Program-made: the position numbers and the translations under genes
Origin: Psychrobacter glacincola
GTDB lineage: Bacteria; Pseudomonadota; Gammaproteobacteria; Pseudomonadales; Moraxellaceae
Length of the DNA: 64,000 nt
Direction: 5' to 3'
Assembly (NCBI RefSeq): GCF_904846075.1
Contig: NZ_CAJGZH010000002.1
Location: forward strand, 1,054,001-1,118,000
Shown: positions 53,160-63,541 of the stretch, in pieces
How positions within the stretch are numbered: the stretch's first letter is position 1
Layout: every line of letters starts with the position of its first letter
Notes under the pieces: model-generated
The model's input: only the letters and a program-made list of their open reading frames with translations
What the model was told of the DNA's origin: nothing
Database searches by the model: none

Positions 53160-54920
53160 TTAATTGATCGTAATCTCTTCAGTTGGATAGCGATAATTGC
53201 GCTGGCGTCTATTTTTAAGCAGGGCAATAAAGATGGTCAACATGCTGACACGCCCAACAAACATAATGACTGACACCACCATTTTGCTAAAATCTGATAA
53301 CTCTGTCGTCAAATTCAAACTTAATCCCACCGTGCTGTAAGCTGAAAAACATTCAAAAACCACCTTGATTAAATCAAGCTCTGGTTGATCATAGCTGATG
53401 AGCGTCACCCCCATACCGATGACCAATAAAGACAGCCACATAATAGAAAATGCACGGCGAATCGAGATGTCAGCAATCTGGCGCTTAAAGACCTCAACAT
53501 TGGTCTGACCACGTGCCAAACTCAAAGTGTTTAACAGGGCAATCGCAAACGTACTGGTTTTGATACCACCGCCCGTCGAGTTTGGCGAGGCACCAATCCA
53601 CATCAAAAATATCGTCAACATAATCGTGGGAAACGCGAGTTCCCCCATGTCGATGGTATTAAATCCTGCGGTTCGCGGCGTGGCAGCAGTAAACAGCCCT
53701 GTGACAAGCTTACCGAAAAAACTGCGATGGTCTGCCAGCACATTGTTATATTCAAATATCATCACACCGATGAGACCTACCAACAATAAAGCGCCCGTCG
53801 TAATCAAGGTTATGCGGCTATTAATATTGAGCAACCATGGTCGATAAATATAACGCTGATCATGGCGATAGATCAGGCGCTCGGCACGATCACGCAAATA
53901 ACGCAGCACATTGACCACAATGACAAAACCCATACCACCAAAGATAAAGGTCGTAGCGATAATCAGTTGTAATGGGTAATTAAAACGTAGCGCGTCATCA
54001 TACATGCCAGCGCTAAATGTAGAAAATCCAGCATTACAGAACGCAGAAATTGCATGGAAAACAGAGAAGAATAACTGCTCAGACCAATCCATATCTGGTA
54101 TGTCATAAATACTGATATAAATGAGTGCCGCAGCCACTGCCTCAACGGCAAATGTCACATATAAGATGGATTTGAGGGTCGATACCACATCACCCATGCC
54201 GCGCATGTAAGACATCTCACTGATGCTCGCCTGCGTCTCATAACTGACACCGCCCTTAAAGAAATAACTAAAATACGTCACAAAAGTCAAAATACCCAAG
54301 CCGCCAATCTGTATCAGCCCCATGATAATGACTTGCCCAAAAGTTGTGAAATAAGTCGCCGTATCTACCACGATAAGACCAGTCACACAGACAGCACTGG
54401 TCGCGGTAAAGAGCGCATCAATGAAAGACAGCGGCTGCGTCGTTGCATTGGGCATCATCAGTAGCAATGCACCGACCAATACCAATGACAGGAAGCTTAA
54501 GATAAAAAACTGCGCAGGGTTTAGAAAGGTACGATTGAGATTAAAATCATGGTCAGATATTTCACGAATAAAGGTCACAAAGACGGCAATTTTGATGGCA
54601 ACGAAGCCATCAACAGCGACCGACATCCCAGAGCGCACCAAATCAGTGAAATGTGCTACCAATAGGATAACAATCGCGATACTGGTCAGTAAGTCAAAGA
54701 CAGCGACTTTATTTAGGGTCAGCGGCTTTTTGCTATAGAGGTAACGCCCTGCCGTCACAACAAAGCCTAAAAAAATAATCGCAAGATAAAAAATATGGAA
54801 AACCTGTTGTAACCACATCGGCAGCGTGAAACCACTGTCTAATAAAGCAATGGCTACGCCGATAATACTAATGACAATCGTGACATTATTTAACAATCGA
54901 TAACGCTTGGCTGCATGCAT
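53160..54920 (-). CDS. TrkH/KtrB family potassium transporter
   Basis: A 586-residue protein with four M1-P-M2 repeats. Selectivity-loop sequences TATSAVCVTGLIVV, HAISAFCNAGFST, TAATPRTAGFNT and CFSAYSTVGLSL carry the conserved Gly of each pore loop. Two extra N-terminal helices (about 10-85) precede the core, more like TrkH-related forms than the short KtrB. It imports K+ (often Na+-coupled) with KtrA. This is the first gene of a likely four-gene unit on this strand. Confidence 0.92.
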   Translation of the reverse strand: MHAAKRYRLLNNVTIVISIIGVAIALLDSGFTLPMWLQQVFHIFYLAIIFLGFVVTAGRYLYSKKPLTLNKVAVFDLLTSIAIVILLVAHFTDLVRSGMSVAVDGFVAIKIAVFVTFIREISDHDFNLNRTFLNPAQFFILSFLSLVLVGALLLMMPNATTQPLSFIDALFTATSAVCVTGLIVVDTATYFTTFGQVIIMGLIQIGGLGILTFVTYFSYFFKGGVSYETQASISEMSYMRGMGDVVSTLKSILYVTFAVEAVAAALIYISIYDIPDMDWSEQLFFSVFHAISAFCNAGFSTFSAGMYDDALRFNYPLQLIIATTFIFGGMGFVIVVNVLRYLRDRAERLIYRHDQRYIYRPWLLNINSRITLITTGALLLVGLIGVMIFEYNNVLADHRSFFGKLVTGLFTAATPRTAGFNTIDMGELAFPTIMLTIFLMWIGASPNSTGGGIKTSTFAIALLNTLSLARGQTNVEVFKRQIADISIRRAFSIMWLSLLVIGMGVTLISYDQPELDLIKVVFECFSAYSTVGLSLNLTTELSDFSKMVVSVIMFVGRVSMLTIFIALLKNRRQRNYRYPTEEITIN

Positions 54921-55293
54921 CGCCCTAATCCATGATAGGAATAACCACGATATTTATACTCCTTTTTTGTGTTACTCACAAAAACTGATTTTAGATAATC
55001 GTAACCAATTATGATGCCCTGTTGAACACTCATACCTAGCCATGCTGATTGCTAAAATGGTTGTAGATAAATTATAGATTAGCAGTAACGGTAATATTTA
55101 CGTTCTAACGAGGTTTTGTGAGGTTGGATTAGATAAAAAATGATTATTGTGAGGGTTGCATAGTAGCATTTCTATATAGTGACATTTTTCCATGGCTACA
55201 CTTTTGGATAGTTGCAGTACAAACATATGCTCTAGTAGGGTCATTAGTCTATAGGTTAGCGTATTTATGAGCGCTATACCCTAACGGTCATCT
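54921..55293. other. intergenic region between trkH and DMT exporter
   Basis: 373 bases, AT-rich. GCCCTGTTGAACACTC near 55016 resembles a degraded end of the 44831-type element. An imperfect inverted repeat with GGTTAGCG and CGCTATACC at about 55254-55283 could terminate the leftward exporter transcript. No gene is seen. Confidence 0.45.
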
Positions 55294-56235
55294 TTACGTA
55301 GTTTCTATCGATGTGGTCGCCATTTTCACCCCGCCCCATGTCACCAAACCAACGCCCAGTGCGATCAATGAAGCACCCAAAAACAACCCTTCTGGCGGCA
55401 TCTCACCCTGCAAAAAAATAGCCACTGGCACACCGACAACTGCACCGACCGAGCCTAATAAACTTAATAAAACAGGACCGCCGGTTTTTTGTAGTAAAAA
55501 CAATAATAAGAATTGACCCGCAAATACGGCGGCTTGTATGCCAATCAAACCTAGCGGCAACCAGTCTAGTGGCATATTAACTGAAAAATTAGGCAATACA
55601 CTAAATGACAGCAGCAACAGCGACGCCGCGATTAGCATACCTGGCGCGAGTGCACTAGGTGATGCCTTATCAGGCCAGCGTAAGGTGCGATATATATTAC
55701 CAATAGCCAGTAATACTGGCCCGCAAAGCGCGATCAAAATCCAAAAAGTACTGGCATCGGGTGCTGTAAACTTACGCGCTGCCAATACTCCTGCGCCAAG
55801 AAGCGCCGCGGCCACACCCAAAGCGCGGACGATATTAAATCGCTCCATCCGCAGTGCCAATGCGCCAAGATAAGTCAACAATGGTGGAAGCGAGATAATG
55901 AGCGCGACGAAACCTGCACCCACATGTGGAATAGCCGAAAACAGTAGTAAATTAGAACCAGCAACACTGATGAGCGCCGCCACAAAATAGTATTCAAAGC
56001 TACGCGCATTTAAGGGAGGTAATTCGTGCCGTATTAATGCAACGATCAATAAAATAGCAGCAGCGCCCGTGATGGACCACAAGAGAAATGCCAGTGGTGT
56101 AATACCTATCTCACCAGCATATTTTGCCAAATTGGTAGAAATACCAATCAGACCTCCTCCGCCTAACAAGCAAGCAAAAGGGATGAGCCATGTGCTGGTG
56201 TTGCGAGAAGCTTGCTGTTCTAAAGACTCACTCAT
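55294..56235 (-). CDS. EamA/DMT-family exporter
   Basis: A 313-residue protein with ten membrane segments arranged as two EamA halves (about 18-150 and 165-305). ISLPPLLTYLGALALRMERF and LGSVGAVVGVPVAIFLQGEMPP are typical of drug/metabolite exporters. Its ATG lies 8 bases inside the end of the amine oxidase gene, so translation is coupled; the substrate may relate to that enzyme's amine substrate or product. No specific substrate can be assigned. Confidence 0.88.
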   Translation of the reverse strand: MSESLEQQASRNTSTWLIPFACLLGGGGLIGISTNLAKYAGEIGITPLAFLLWSITGAAAILLIVALIRHELPPLNARSFEYYFVAALISVAGSNLLLFSAIPHVGAGFVALIISLPPLLTYLGALALRMERFNIVRALGVAAALLGAGVLAARKFTAPDASTFWILIALCGPVLLAIGNIYRTLRWPDKASPSALAPGMLIAASLLLLSFSVLPNFSVNMPLDWLPLGLIGIQAAVFAGQFLLLFLLQKTGGPVLLSLLGSVGAVVGVPVAIFLQGEMPPEGLFLGASLIALGVGLVTWGGVKMATTSIETT

Positions 56236-57424
56236 CAACTATCCTATTGGGTAGCGACGCTGATGACGATAGCTCATCAGACAAACCTAAATCTAAACCT
56301 TGTACTGCCTTATGTGCTGCATCGATAGCACCAGCAATATAACCGGGGAATGACTCTGACCATTCACTAGCGCTGCCCGTTAGGCAGTCTTGCCATGCAC
56401 CTGTATTCGGCTTAGCGTTCGGTGCGCCAGCATGTTGACCAGCGCCACTGGCATCAGCAGGCGTCGCGGTCAATGAATCTTGCGCCCAGTCTTTCAGATA
56501 CTCAGCCGTTGGCGTCTCTGCCTGTCCGCCAAATAAACGTACCAACTGCGCGCGGCAATGGGCTTTTAGCTCCATCTCTGAGACGCTTTGACGGACGTGA
56601 GCAGGAACGCCAAAGAAGCCAAATAATGCACCTTTTCCCTCTACCAAGGACGCATCATGAATCTCAGCAAGTGGCCCTATTGCACTTCTCGCTGAACCCG
56701 ATAGTCCTTGATTGCGCCAAAAGGGTGAATCATAAACCGCCACATATTTGGCATGTGGCGCCATCCATGTCGCGGTCTCTTGCAACTCTGCCACCAAATC
56801 CTGCGGTAAAGTCGGTTCAAACTTGATGTTACTCGCCGCCAAACGAGGCGGTAGCGCAAGAAGCACATGCTGCGCTTGATAAGTAGTTATTTGACCAGCT
56901 GTCATCTGTTCAGCGCTGCTCTCGCTCTCTATGCTGATACAGCGCTCAGTCTTGATTACACACTTTACGATTTGCCCCGTGATAATGCGCGTAGGATTTA
57001 AGCGCGCATACATAGCATCAATGAGCGCTGCCATACCACCGACGAGGCGCATAGACGGTGGCGAGCTTTGATAGCCTTGGGTACGGATAGGCAGCTCATT
57101 GGCGGCACGTTCCACCATCATGTCGCCGTCCTCGAACTGAGCGAAACATGTTAAATTCAACGTTTCAATAAGACTGCTCAACTGCGGCTGATACTCTGGC
57201 CAAAACCACGATGGCCCTAAATCAAAGCCATCGTTTGATTCTTCATGATCGACACTGTGACTACTAGCATTCTGATCTACTGATGATTTCGCAACAGCGA
57301 TGCGCCCGCCCAATCTATCACGCGCCTCAAGCAATATATAATCAATACCTTGTTGCTCTAACAAAAACGCTGCATATAAGCCACTCAAACCACCACCGAT
57401 AATTGCAATAGGTAGGTTTTGCAT
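56228..57424 (-). CDS. flavin-containing amine oxidase
   Basis: A 398-residue FAD oxidoreductase. IAIIGGGLSGLYAAFLLEQQ and LLEARDRLGGRI are the N-terminal FAD-binding blocks; FDLGPSWFWP and LVGGMAALIDAM follow; PGYIAGAIDAAHKAVQGL is the C-terminal flavin-binding end. It resembles small proteobacterial monoamine-oxidase-like enzymes. The middle part contains an Ala/Gly-rich insertion (about 325-345). Substrate unknown. The downstream exporter gene overlaps its end. Confidence 0.88.
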   Translation of the reverse strand: MQNLPIAIIGGGLSGLYAAFLLEQQGIDYILLEARDRLGGRIAVAKSSVDQNASSHSVDHEESNDGFDLGPSWFWPEYQPQLSSLIETLNLTCFAQFEDGDMMVERAANELPIRTQGYQSSPPSMRLVGGMAALIDAMYARLNPTRIITGQIVKCVIKTERCISIESESSAEQMTAGQITTYQAQHVLLALPPRLAASNIKFEPTLPQDLVAELQETATWMAPHAKYVAVYDSPFWRNQGLSGSARSAIGPLAEIHDASLVEGKGALFGFFGVPAHVRQSVSEMELKAHCRAQLVRLFGGQAETPTAEYLKDWAQDSLTATPADASGAGQHAGAPNAKPNTGAWQDCLTGSASEWSESFPGYIAGAIDAAHKAVQGLDLGLSDELSSSASLPNRIVDE

Positions 57425-57466
57425 AACAAATCATTCCTGCTTAGTTGAAGCTATTCAGTATTGAGA

Positions 57467-57889
57467 TTATTCAGCCAACAACTTGGTAAGCAGCTCGTCT
57501 ATCTCAACCTTAAACTCTTTATCTTCAATCTTATTAGCCGTAATTTTAGCATTCTGTAGACTTTGAATAGCCGCTTCTTTGTTACCTGTCTCAAGCTGTA
57601 GTACCGCCATAGAAAAAGCAATCGACGACAGATGATCTTTTGAATTGATCGCCGTGGCTTTGACTAGCGCTTTGTCATAAATAACTAAGGCTTCATCCAA
57701 ATCTTCTGTAAAGTCAGCAAGCGTTTCCCACTGTTCTGGATGGTCTTTATCGGTATTTTCATTATCATTACAAATGGCTTCTAATTCAGCATAAAACCCA
57801 TCAAATGCTGCTTGATTGCCTATACGATCAGCTTCCAATAACTCTTCAGCTAAAGTATAAATTGCTTTATAAATTTTGGTATTAATCAT
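57467..57889 (-). CDS. TPR-like hypothetical protein
   Basis: A 140-residue acidic, all-helical protein (about 25 percent Asp/Glu). DEALVIYDKALVKATAIN and SMAVLQLETGNKEAAIQSLQNA are consistent with two or three degenerate tetratricopeptide helices. No signal peptide. Probably a cytoplasmic protein-interaction module; partner unknown. It is 43 bases upstream of the amine oxidase gene and may be co-transcribed with it. Confidence 0.7.
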   Translation of the reverse strand: MINTKIYKAIYTLAEELLEADRIGNQAAFDGFYAELEAICNDNENTDKDHPEQWETLADFTEDLDEALVIYDKALVKATAINSKDHLSSIAFSMAVLQLETGNKEAAIQSLQNAKITANKIEDKEFKVEIDELLTKLLAE

Positions 57890-58020
57890 TGCTCATAACC
57901 TTTTATGAATTAGGATCTATGGTACTTGTTTTTCAGCCAAGAGTACTTGGCGAATATTACTTGGTAAACAGTGCTTAGCTGGGATTATAACGCAATTCCA
58001 CTAGCCAAAATGACTGACAC

Positions 58021-58057
58021 AAAAAAAGGATGCGATAGTCGATATCACACCCTTTTT
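58021..58057 (-). terminator. terminator after the DsrE-family gene
   Basis: AAAAAGGATGCGATA and TATCACACCCTTTTT form an imperfect stem; on the reverse strand a T run follows. Confidence 0.6.
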
Positions 58058-58089
58058 ATTCATCAAACTACTAATCATTTTTTATCTGC

Positions 58090-58575
58090 TTAAAAGCTCA
58101 TTATCTTGGTGGTTTGATCGACCATTAGCGCCCCGATATCAGCAGGATCAGCATCACTCACGCCGTCAATCAGTGCCGACTGGTCAATTCCCTTACCCGG
58201 TAGATAAAGGGCACAAACCTCAACCTTGGTATTGGTATTCTTCATGACCATTTGCATCAAACCCTGTGAGCTCATATTTTTAGGCGGTTGCGCTGTGGTC
58301 ACACTTTTAGGTGCATCACGGAGTGCCATATCACCGGCTGGACCGCAGAGCAATACTCAAGTATTGGCACCTTGCTGCGCGGATTGCATAGTTAGCACCA
58401 TCGACATGAGCTGCACTTGAGCATCCTCTGATGTCACATTTATCAACACCGATGGCGTCGGTTTTTTATTCTCTGGAATGACGTCACTCTTTTGTGACAT
58501 GGCATTGGTCGCTGTACAGCCAACCATTAGTGAGGCGGCGCTTATAGCAAGTGCAGTAGCAACTATCCGTTTCAT
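58090..58575 (-). pseudogene. DsrE-family lipoprotein gene interrupted by in-frame TGA
   Basis: One continuous reading frame of 161 codons is broken only by TGA at 58357-58359. Upstream: MKRIVATALAISAASLMVGC, a lipoprotein signal, and a region VLINVTSEDAQVQLMSMVLTMQ. Downstream: VLLCGPAGDMAL ... MKNTNTKVEVCALYLPGKG, with the Cys residues of DsrE-like sulfur or small exported proteins. The most likely ancestral codon is CGA or CGG-type Arg before VLLC. The start at 58575 follows GGAGAAG. Coding quality on both sides is intact, so either the mutation is recent, the stop is read through, or it is a sequencing error. Confidence 0.75.
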
Positions 58576-58689
58576 CGTCTTCTCCATTTATCAACAATCA
58601 TTAAAATCATCGTTATTAAACTATACACTAAAATATATTAAAAAAATGTATAATATTATTTATGATAAGAAAATTATGATAAGAAATAC

Positions 58690-58716
58690 AATCTGTGGCG
58701 TATCCTCATTTTGAGA
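58690..58716. repeat. fragment of family 1 miniature element
   Basis: TGGCGTATCCTCATTTTGAG matches the end of the 8685 and 19272 elements with a few changes. No opposite end was found. Confidence 0.4.
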
Positions 58717-58738
58717 AGAAAAGAATACAGCACTGCGA

Positions 58739-59230
58739 TCAACTCAGTTCGCGCCAGTGCAGCCACAACCGCGTATCAAGCTCAAACTGATGATACTCAG
58801 GCTCCATATGACAGCATAATTGATAAAACGCCTTGTTATGGTCGTGCTCTTTAAAATGCGCCAACTCATGCACAACAATCATGCGCAAAAACTCAGGCGG
58901 CGCTTCCTGAAATAAACTGGCCATGGTAATGCTGTTATGCGATTTGAGCTTGCTGCCCTGTATGCGAGACTGGGTGGTATGAATACCTAGCGCATGTTTG
59001 AGGATCGTTAATTTACTGCTATAGCTGACATTCGATAGCTGTCCCACTTTGCGCATATATTGGTTTTTTATCTCATTGATATACTGATAAAGCGCCTTAT
59101 CACTTTTTATTTGGTGCTGAGTGGGATACTTTTTTTCTAGATACGCGCCCAATTTACCATCGCTAATCAGCAATGCCGCTTGGGTTTGAACTTGCTCAGA
59201 ATAATGAGCGATATACTTTAATGTGGTCAC
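58739..59230 (-). CDS. YgjP-like zinc metallopeptidase
   Basis: A 163-residue protein. VVHELAHFKEHDHNKAFYQLCCHMEPEY is the HExxH-type zinc motif with the downstream Glu/His zone of the YgjP/DUF45 (SprT-like) family. INEIKNQYMRKVGQLSNVSYSS precedes it. Shorter than usual YgjP proteins (about 170-240). Cytoplasmic, presumably a peptidase of unknown substrate. Confidence 0.88.
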   Translation of the reverse strand: MTTLKYIAHYSEQVQTQAALLISDGKLGAYLEKKYPTQHQIKSDKALYQYINEIKNQYMRKVGQLSNVSYSSKLTILKHALGIHTTQSRIQGSKLKSHNSITMASLFQEAPPEFLRMIVVHELAHFKEHDHNKAFYQLCCHMEPEYHQFELDTRLWLHWRELS

Positions 59231-59326
59231 AAACTTATCCTTTGCTAATATTTCGAAACTGATAATCCGAAACGTATCTTTATATATTTTACCCTATATC
59301 TACTTATTTTATTTTTCATAAAATAA

Positions 59327-59354
59327 CCCCATAAGCTGCATTCAACTTATGGGG
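59327..59354 (-). terminator. betT terminator
   Basis: CCCCATAAG pairs with CTTATGGGG around a 10-base loop. On the reverse strand it is followed by a T-rich run and it stands just after betT. Confidence 0.7.
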
Positions 59355-59420
59355 TTGTTTGTTACGATGTTTTTACTTAAGTGTTTTTACTTAAATATTC
59401 AGGACGTGTTGATAAATCAA

Positions 59421-61466
59421 TTAACGCTCTAAATGTAGATACTGCAAATGGCGCTCGTACTGATTTAAGATATCGACCAATACTTGCTCTTTGGAGTAAC
59501 CTACCAAGTCATACTCTTGCGAACCTTCGCTCAAGAACACTTCGGCACGATAATAGTACTCTGCATTCTTAGTTGAGGTGCTCAATGTAAAGTTAGGACG
59601 CTCAGCTTTAATCAAATTCACTTCATAAATAAAGTCGTCTTCATCGCCATGTCCAACTCGCAATTTTAGACCATCTATTTGACCGCTACTCTCATCCATG
59701 CCTTCATCTATATCTTGTCCGATATGTTCAGGGTTACGGATGTCCAAAGAGGTTTTTAGACCGCCTGCCGCAAATTCTTTTTCAACTTCCGTCATGGCAG
59801 GTCTAACCACGTTTTGTAAAAAGCGTTCAACTTGTGCATGTCTAGGGAAACTGACGATACGTTGCAAGCGTGCTTTCCAGCTCTTACCACTATCCAGCAC
59901 ATTAGCCGTACCAATCGTACTGGCCTTACGTTTATTGCCTTCCTCTTTTAGCGACTTCCACATTGACATCATATAGAGCACAAGAATGAGTGAGAATGGC
60001 AAACCAGCAATCACAGATACTGACTGCAATGAGGCAAAGCCACCTGCAAATAATAATCCTAAAGTGATAAGACCTGTTGCTGCTGCCCAAAACAGACGCA
60101 ACCAAACAGGTGCATCGGTGTCATTGGTCATGCCGCGTGAGCTCAAATTCGCTAATACTAACGCGCCTGAGTCCGCTGAGGTCACAAAGAATACTAGCCC
60201 GATAACCACACCAGCGAATGATAAAACGTCACTGTAAGGAAAATACTCAAACAAGGCAAACATACCCATGGCGGCGTCATTAACAGCGATTTCACCAAGT
60301 TCAGTAGCTCCATTAGCAACCAAGTCTATCGCCGAATTACCAAAGATAGAGAACCAGGCAAAAATGAAACCAAGCGGAATAAACATCACACCAAAGACAA
60401 ACTCACGTAAGGTACGACCACGGCTAATACGCGCGATAAATAGACCAACAAACGGTGCCCAAGCGACCCACCATGCCCAGAAAAATATCGTCCAGCCTGA
60501 TTTCCAATCGGCACCAGCAGTACCGTCATAGGCATATACATCAAAAGTTTTAAAGAGAATGGTTTGGAAATATTGACCGATATTTTGGGTAAAGGTATTC
60601 AGCAAATACACCGTATTACCCATCACCAATATGGCGATTAATAGTAATATCGACGATAGCATATTAAATTCAGATAAGCGGCGGACGCCCTTTTCCACAC
60701 CTGTCATCGCCGAAATAGCTGCAGCAGCAACGACACCTACAATAATAAGCGTCTGGACTGTTTTGCTAGATTCAATACCGAAAACATGGGTCAATCCAGC
60801 ATTGGCCTGCAATACCCCAATGCCTAAGCTGGTGGCGATACCCATCAAGGTACAAACAACACCAAAGGTATCAATACCATCACCAAGCCAGCCCTTGATT
60901 AAACGCTCGCCAAAGATAGGCGTCAGTGGTGAACGCAGCGCCAATGGCATGTTTTTACGATACGCAAAGTACGCCAATGCCATACCGATGAGTGCATAAA
61001 TACCCCAACCATGTAGACCCCAATGTAAAAAGGTTTGCGCAAGTGCTTCGCGCATGGCTTCTGCACTGGCAGGCTCCAGCCCCGTATGCGGCGTTAAATA
61101 ATGCATCAATGGCTCAGAGGCACCAAAAAACAGTAAATCAATACCGATACCCGCAGAGAACAGCATCGCGGCCCATGCTAGGAAAGGAAACTGGGCTTTT
61201 TCGTGATCTTGCCCAAGCTTGATATCGCCGTATTTAGAAAAACCAACAAATAGTGCAAATATACTGTAAGCGGCAACCACCAGCATGTAATACCAGCCAA
61301 AACTCTCTGATACCCATGCCATGCTTGAGCTTAACAATGTCTCACTATAATCTGGAAACGCAATCGTCCAGATAATTAATAAAATAGAAATAATAGCTGA
61401 ACCTAAAAAAACCGTCTTGTTTAGAGTCAGGGGTTTCGTCGCATCTTTTGATGGCGAGCTGTACAT
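59421..61466 (-). CDS. betT: BCCT-family choline/betaine transporter BetT
   Basis: A 681-residue transporter from the ATG at 61466 (GAGG 7 bases upstream); the frame extends to 61544 without support. Twelve membrane segments, with the BCCT signature WTIFFWAWWVAWAPFVGLFIARISRGRT; GASEPLMHY is also conserved. A long cytoplasmic C-terminal domain (about 510-681), rich in charge, is typical of BetT and mediates osmotic activation. It imports choline with protons or sodium. It lies 257 bases after betA, separated by a terminator, so it has its own promoter. Confidence 0.92.
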   Translation of the reverse strand: MYSSPSKDATKPLTLNKTVFLGSAIISILLIIWTIAFPDYSETLLSSSMAWVSESFGWYYMLVVAAYSIFALFVGFSKYGDIKLGQDHEKAQFPFLAWAAMLFSAGIGIDLLFFGASEPLMHYLTPHTGLEPASAEAMREALAQTFLHWGLHGWGIYALIGMALAYFAYRKNMPLALRSPLTPIFGERLIKGWLGDGIDTFGVVCTLMGIATSLGIGVLQANAGLTHVFGIESSKTVQTLIIVGVVAAAAISAMTGVEKGVRRLSEFNMLSSILLLIAILVMGNTVYLLNTFTQNIGQYFQTILFKTFDVYAYDGTAGADWKSGWTIFFWAWWVAWAPFVGLFIARISRGRTLREFVFGVMFIPLGFIFAWFSIFGNSAIDLVANGATELGEIAVNDAAMGMFALFEYFPYSDVLSFAGVVIGLVFFVTSADSGALVLANLSSRGMTNDTDAPVWLRLFWAAATGLITLGLLFAGGFASLQSVSVIAGLPFSLILVLYMMSMWKSLKEEGNKRKASTIGTANVLDSGKSWKARLQRIVSFPRHAQVERFLQNVVRPAMTEVEKEFAAGGLKTSLDIRNPEHIGQDIDEGMDESSGQIDGLKLRVGHGDEDDFIYEVNLIKAERPNFTLSTSTKNAEYYYRAEVFLSEGSQEYDLVGYSKEQVLVDILNQYERHLQYLHLER

Positions 61467-61646
61467 AAAAGACCTCAATAGGTAAATTAAACAGGGTCTG
61501 ATATTGATTTGTCCGTCATAACTTGAGGACTGTATGACGCACAAAGCAGTACCAATAAATAAAAATTGCTATGTAAATAAAAATTTAAATGACAATCAAA
61601 GGCAGCCACAACAGTATTAAAAATACTTAATACGTTAGCGCTGATG

Positions 61647-61676
61647 AAAAAGACCTTTGCGTGGAAAGGTCTTTTT
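61647..61676 (-). terminator. betA terminator
   Basis: AAAAAGACCTTT pairs with AAAGGTCTTTTT around a short loop, between betA and betT. Confidence 0.85.
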
Positions 61677-61723
61677 AATGAGATTCTCTTATATGATTAT
61701 TGAATAAATAGTTCATCAGTCGC

Positions 61724-63424
61724 TTAGACAGCAGAGCCATATGCGCGCATCGGCTCAGTTCTAAGCGGTGCACCATTGGCAACGTAATAATCTACGGTCG
61801 AGCGTGGTAGCTGCTTGCCACGCATCTTATCGACGATTTTTTCTGCCAGCATAATGGTGGTAGCGTTTAGATTACCACTGATGATATTTGGCATAATCGA
61901 CGCATCAACGACGCGCAAGCCATCGATGCCGTGTACGAGTCCTTCGCCATTGACGACCGAATCATTACCTTCACCCATCGCACAAGTACACGACGGATGA
62001 TAAGCTGTTTCGCTATGATTACGAACATATTCGTCTAGCTGCGCATCGGTCACCAAATCATCGGTTGGCGCAATCGAGCGACCACGATAAGGGTTGAGCG
62101 CTGGCTGATGCATAATCTCACGAGTGATGCGCATTGCCGCACGGAACTCGTGCCAGTCTTGGTCGTGAGACATATAGTTAAACAAAATGCTCGGATGCGC
62201 GCTTGGGTCTTTTGAGGTCAGCTTGACGCGACCACGACTTGGCGAGCGCAATGAGCCTACGTGCGCTTGGAAACTGTGCGACTTCACGGCACTACGACCA
62301 TCGTAGCGCACTGCTAATGGCAAGAAGTGGTACTGGATATTAGGATGGGTAAACTTCTCATCGGTACGAATAAAACCGCCACCTTCGAACTGATTTGACG
62401 CGCCAAGTCCTGTGCCATTGAACAACCACTCGGCACCGATGGCAGGCTTATTCCACCATTTATTGGCAGGCGCAATCGACACTGGCAACTTACATTCGTA
62501 CTGCATATACAGCTCTAAATGGTCTTGTAGATTATTACCAACACCCGGTAAATCTAAAATCTCATTGACACCCAAATCTTTGAGCCATTGACCAGGACCA
62601 ATACCAGAGCGCTGCAATAATTGCGGCGACGCAATCGCACCTGATGAAACAATCACTTCACGAGACGCGTAAAAATTCTTGGTTTGACCTTGATGGGCGA
62701 CTTTAACGCCGACAGCACGTTTGCCATCGAACAAAATCACGTCAGTCAATGCACCCGTCAAAATGGTGATATTGCTACGCGGTTTGGCGCGGTCAAGATA
62801 ACCGCGAGCTGTTGATGCGCGGCGACCATTAGGCGTCACAAAGCGATCCATCGGCCCAAAGCCTTCTTGTTGATAGCCGTTTAAATCATCCGTGCTTGGA
62901 TAGCCTGCTTGCACGCCTGCTTCGATCATCGCTTGGAACAGCGGATTGACTCCTGGCTTTGAAGTGGTCATCTCGACGGGACCACCGACGCCATGATAGT
63001 CGTTCTCGCCAGCGTCGCGATTTTCTAACTTTTTGAAATACGGCAAGCAGTCCAAATAGGTCCAATCTTCTAAACCTTTGATTTGAGACCAATCGTCAAA
63101 ATCCAAGGCATTACCACGGATATAACACATCCCATTAATCAGAGACGAGCCACCTAACCCTTTACCGCGACCACAATCCATGACGCGGTTATTCATATAA
63201 GGCTCAGGATCGGTTTTGTAGCCCCAGTTATAGGTCGTTCCTTGCAACGGCATAGCGAGCGCTGCTGGCATCTGCGTACGAAAGTCTAAGCGATGGTCTG
63301 GACGACCTGCTTCTAACAGCAACACCTTAATGTTGGCATCTTCGGTCAAGCGGGTGGCCAGCACATTGCCTGCTGAGCCTGCGCCGACGATGATGTAGTC
63401 ATATTCAGGTGTGGTTGATGTCAT
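61724..63424 (-). CDS. betA: choline dehydrogenase BetA
   Basis: A 566-residue GMC flavoenzyme from the ATG at 63424, which stands 6-7 bases after [24 protein letters not shown] binds FAD, and [19 protein letters not shown] and [17 protein letters not shown] are the two GMC signatures. The catalytic His pair lies in [11 protein letters not shown] and LNATTIM region. It oxidises choline to betaine aldehyde at the membrane. It follows betB in the usual betBA order. Confidence 0.95.
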   Translation of the reverse strand: MTSTTPEYDYIIVGAGSAGNVLATRLTEDANIKVLLLEAGRPDHRLDFRTQMPAALAMPLQGTTYNWGYKTDPEPYMNNRVMDCGRGKGLGGSSLINGMCYIRGNALDFDDWSQIKGLEDWTYLDCLPYFKKLENRDAGENDYHGVGGPVEMTTSKPGVNPLFQAMIEAGVQAGYPSTDDLNGYQQEGFGPMDRFVTPNGRRASTARGYLDRAKPRSNITILTGALTDVILFDGKRAVGVKVAHQGQTKNFYASREVIVSSGAIASPQLLQRSGIGPGQWLKDLGVNEILDLPGVGNNLQDHLELYMQYECKLPVSIAPANKWWNKPAIGAEWLFNGTGLGASNQFEGGGFIRTDEKFTHPNIQYHFLPLAVRYDGRSAVKSHSFQAHVGSLRSPSRGRVKLTSKDPSAHPSILFNYMSHDQDWHEFRAAMRITREIMHQPALNPYRGRSIAPTDDLVTDAQLDEYVRNHSETAYHPSCTCAMGEGNDSVVNGEGLVHGIDGLRVVDASIMPNIISGNLNATTIMLAEKIVDKMRGKQLPRSTVDYYVANGAPLRTEPMRAYGSAV

Positions 63425-63541
63425 AAAACGCTCCATAATATTAAAAAATCCATCATTTCATATCAGTAAGGCGGTGCCAAAAGGACAAATTAGTCCTAAT
63501 AATTCAGCCTTACCGTTTTAAAAATTTCACAGCAAAAGTGA

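Noticed and set aside
58357-58359. Selenocysteine at the in-frame TGA
   Set aside because: No SECIS-like stem was seen right after it, and the family has no known selenocysteine at this place; Arg is the likely ancestral residue.
58090-58587. Two separate small genes at 58090-58353 and 58357-58587
   Set aside because: They share one frame and together make a single DsrE-type protein; treated as one gene with an internal stop.
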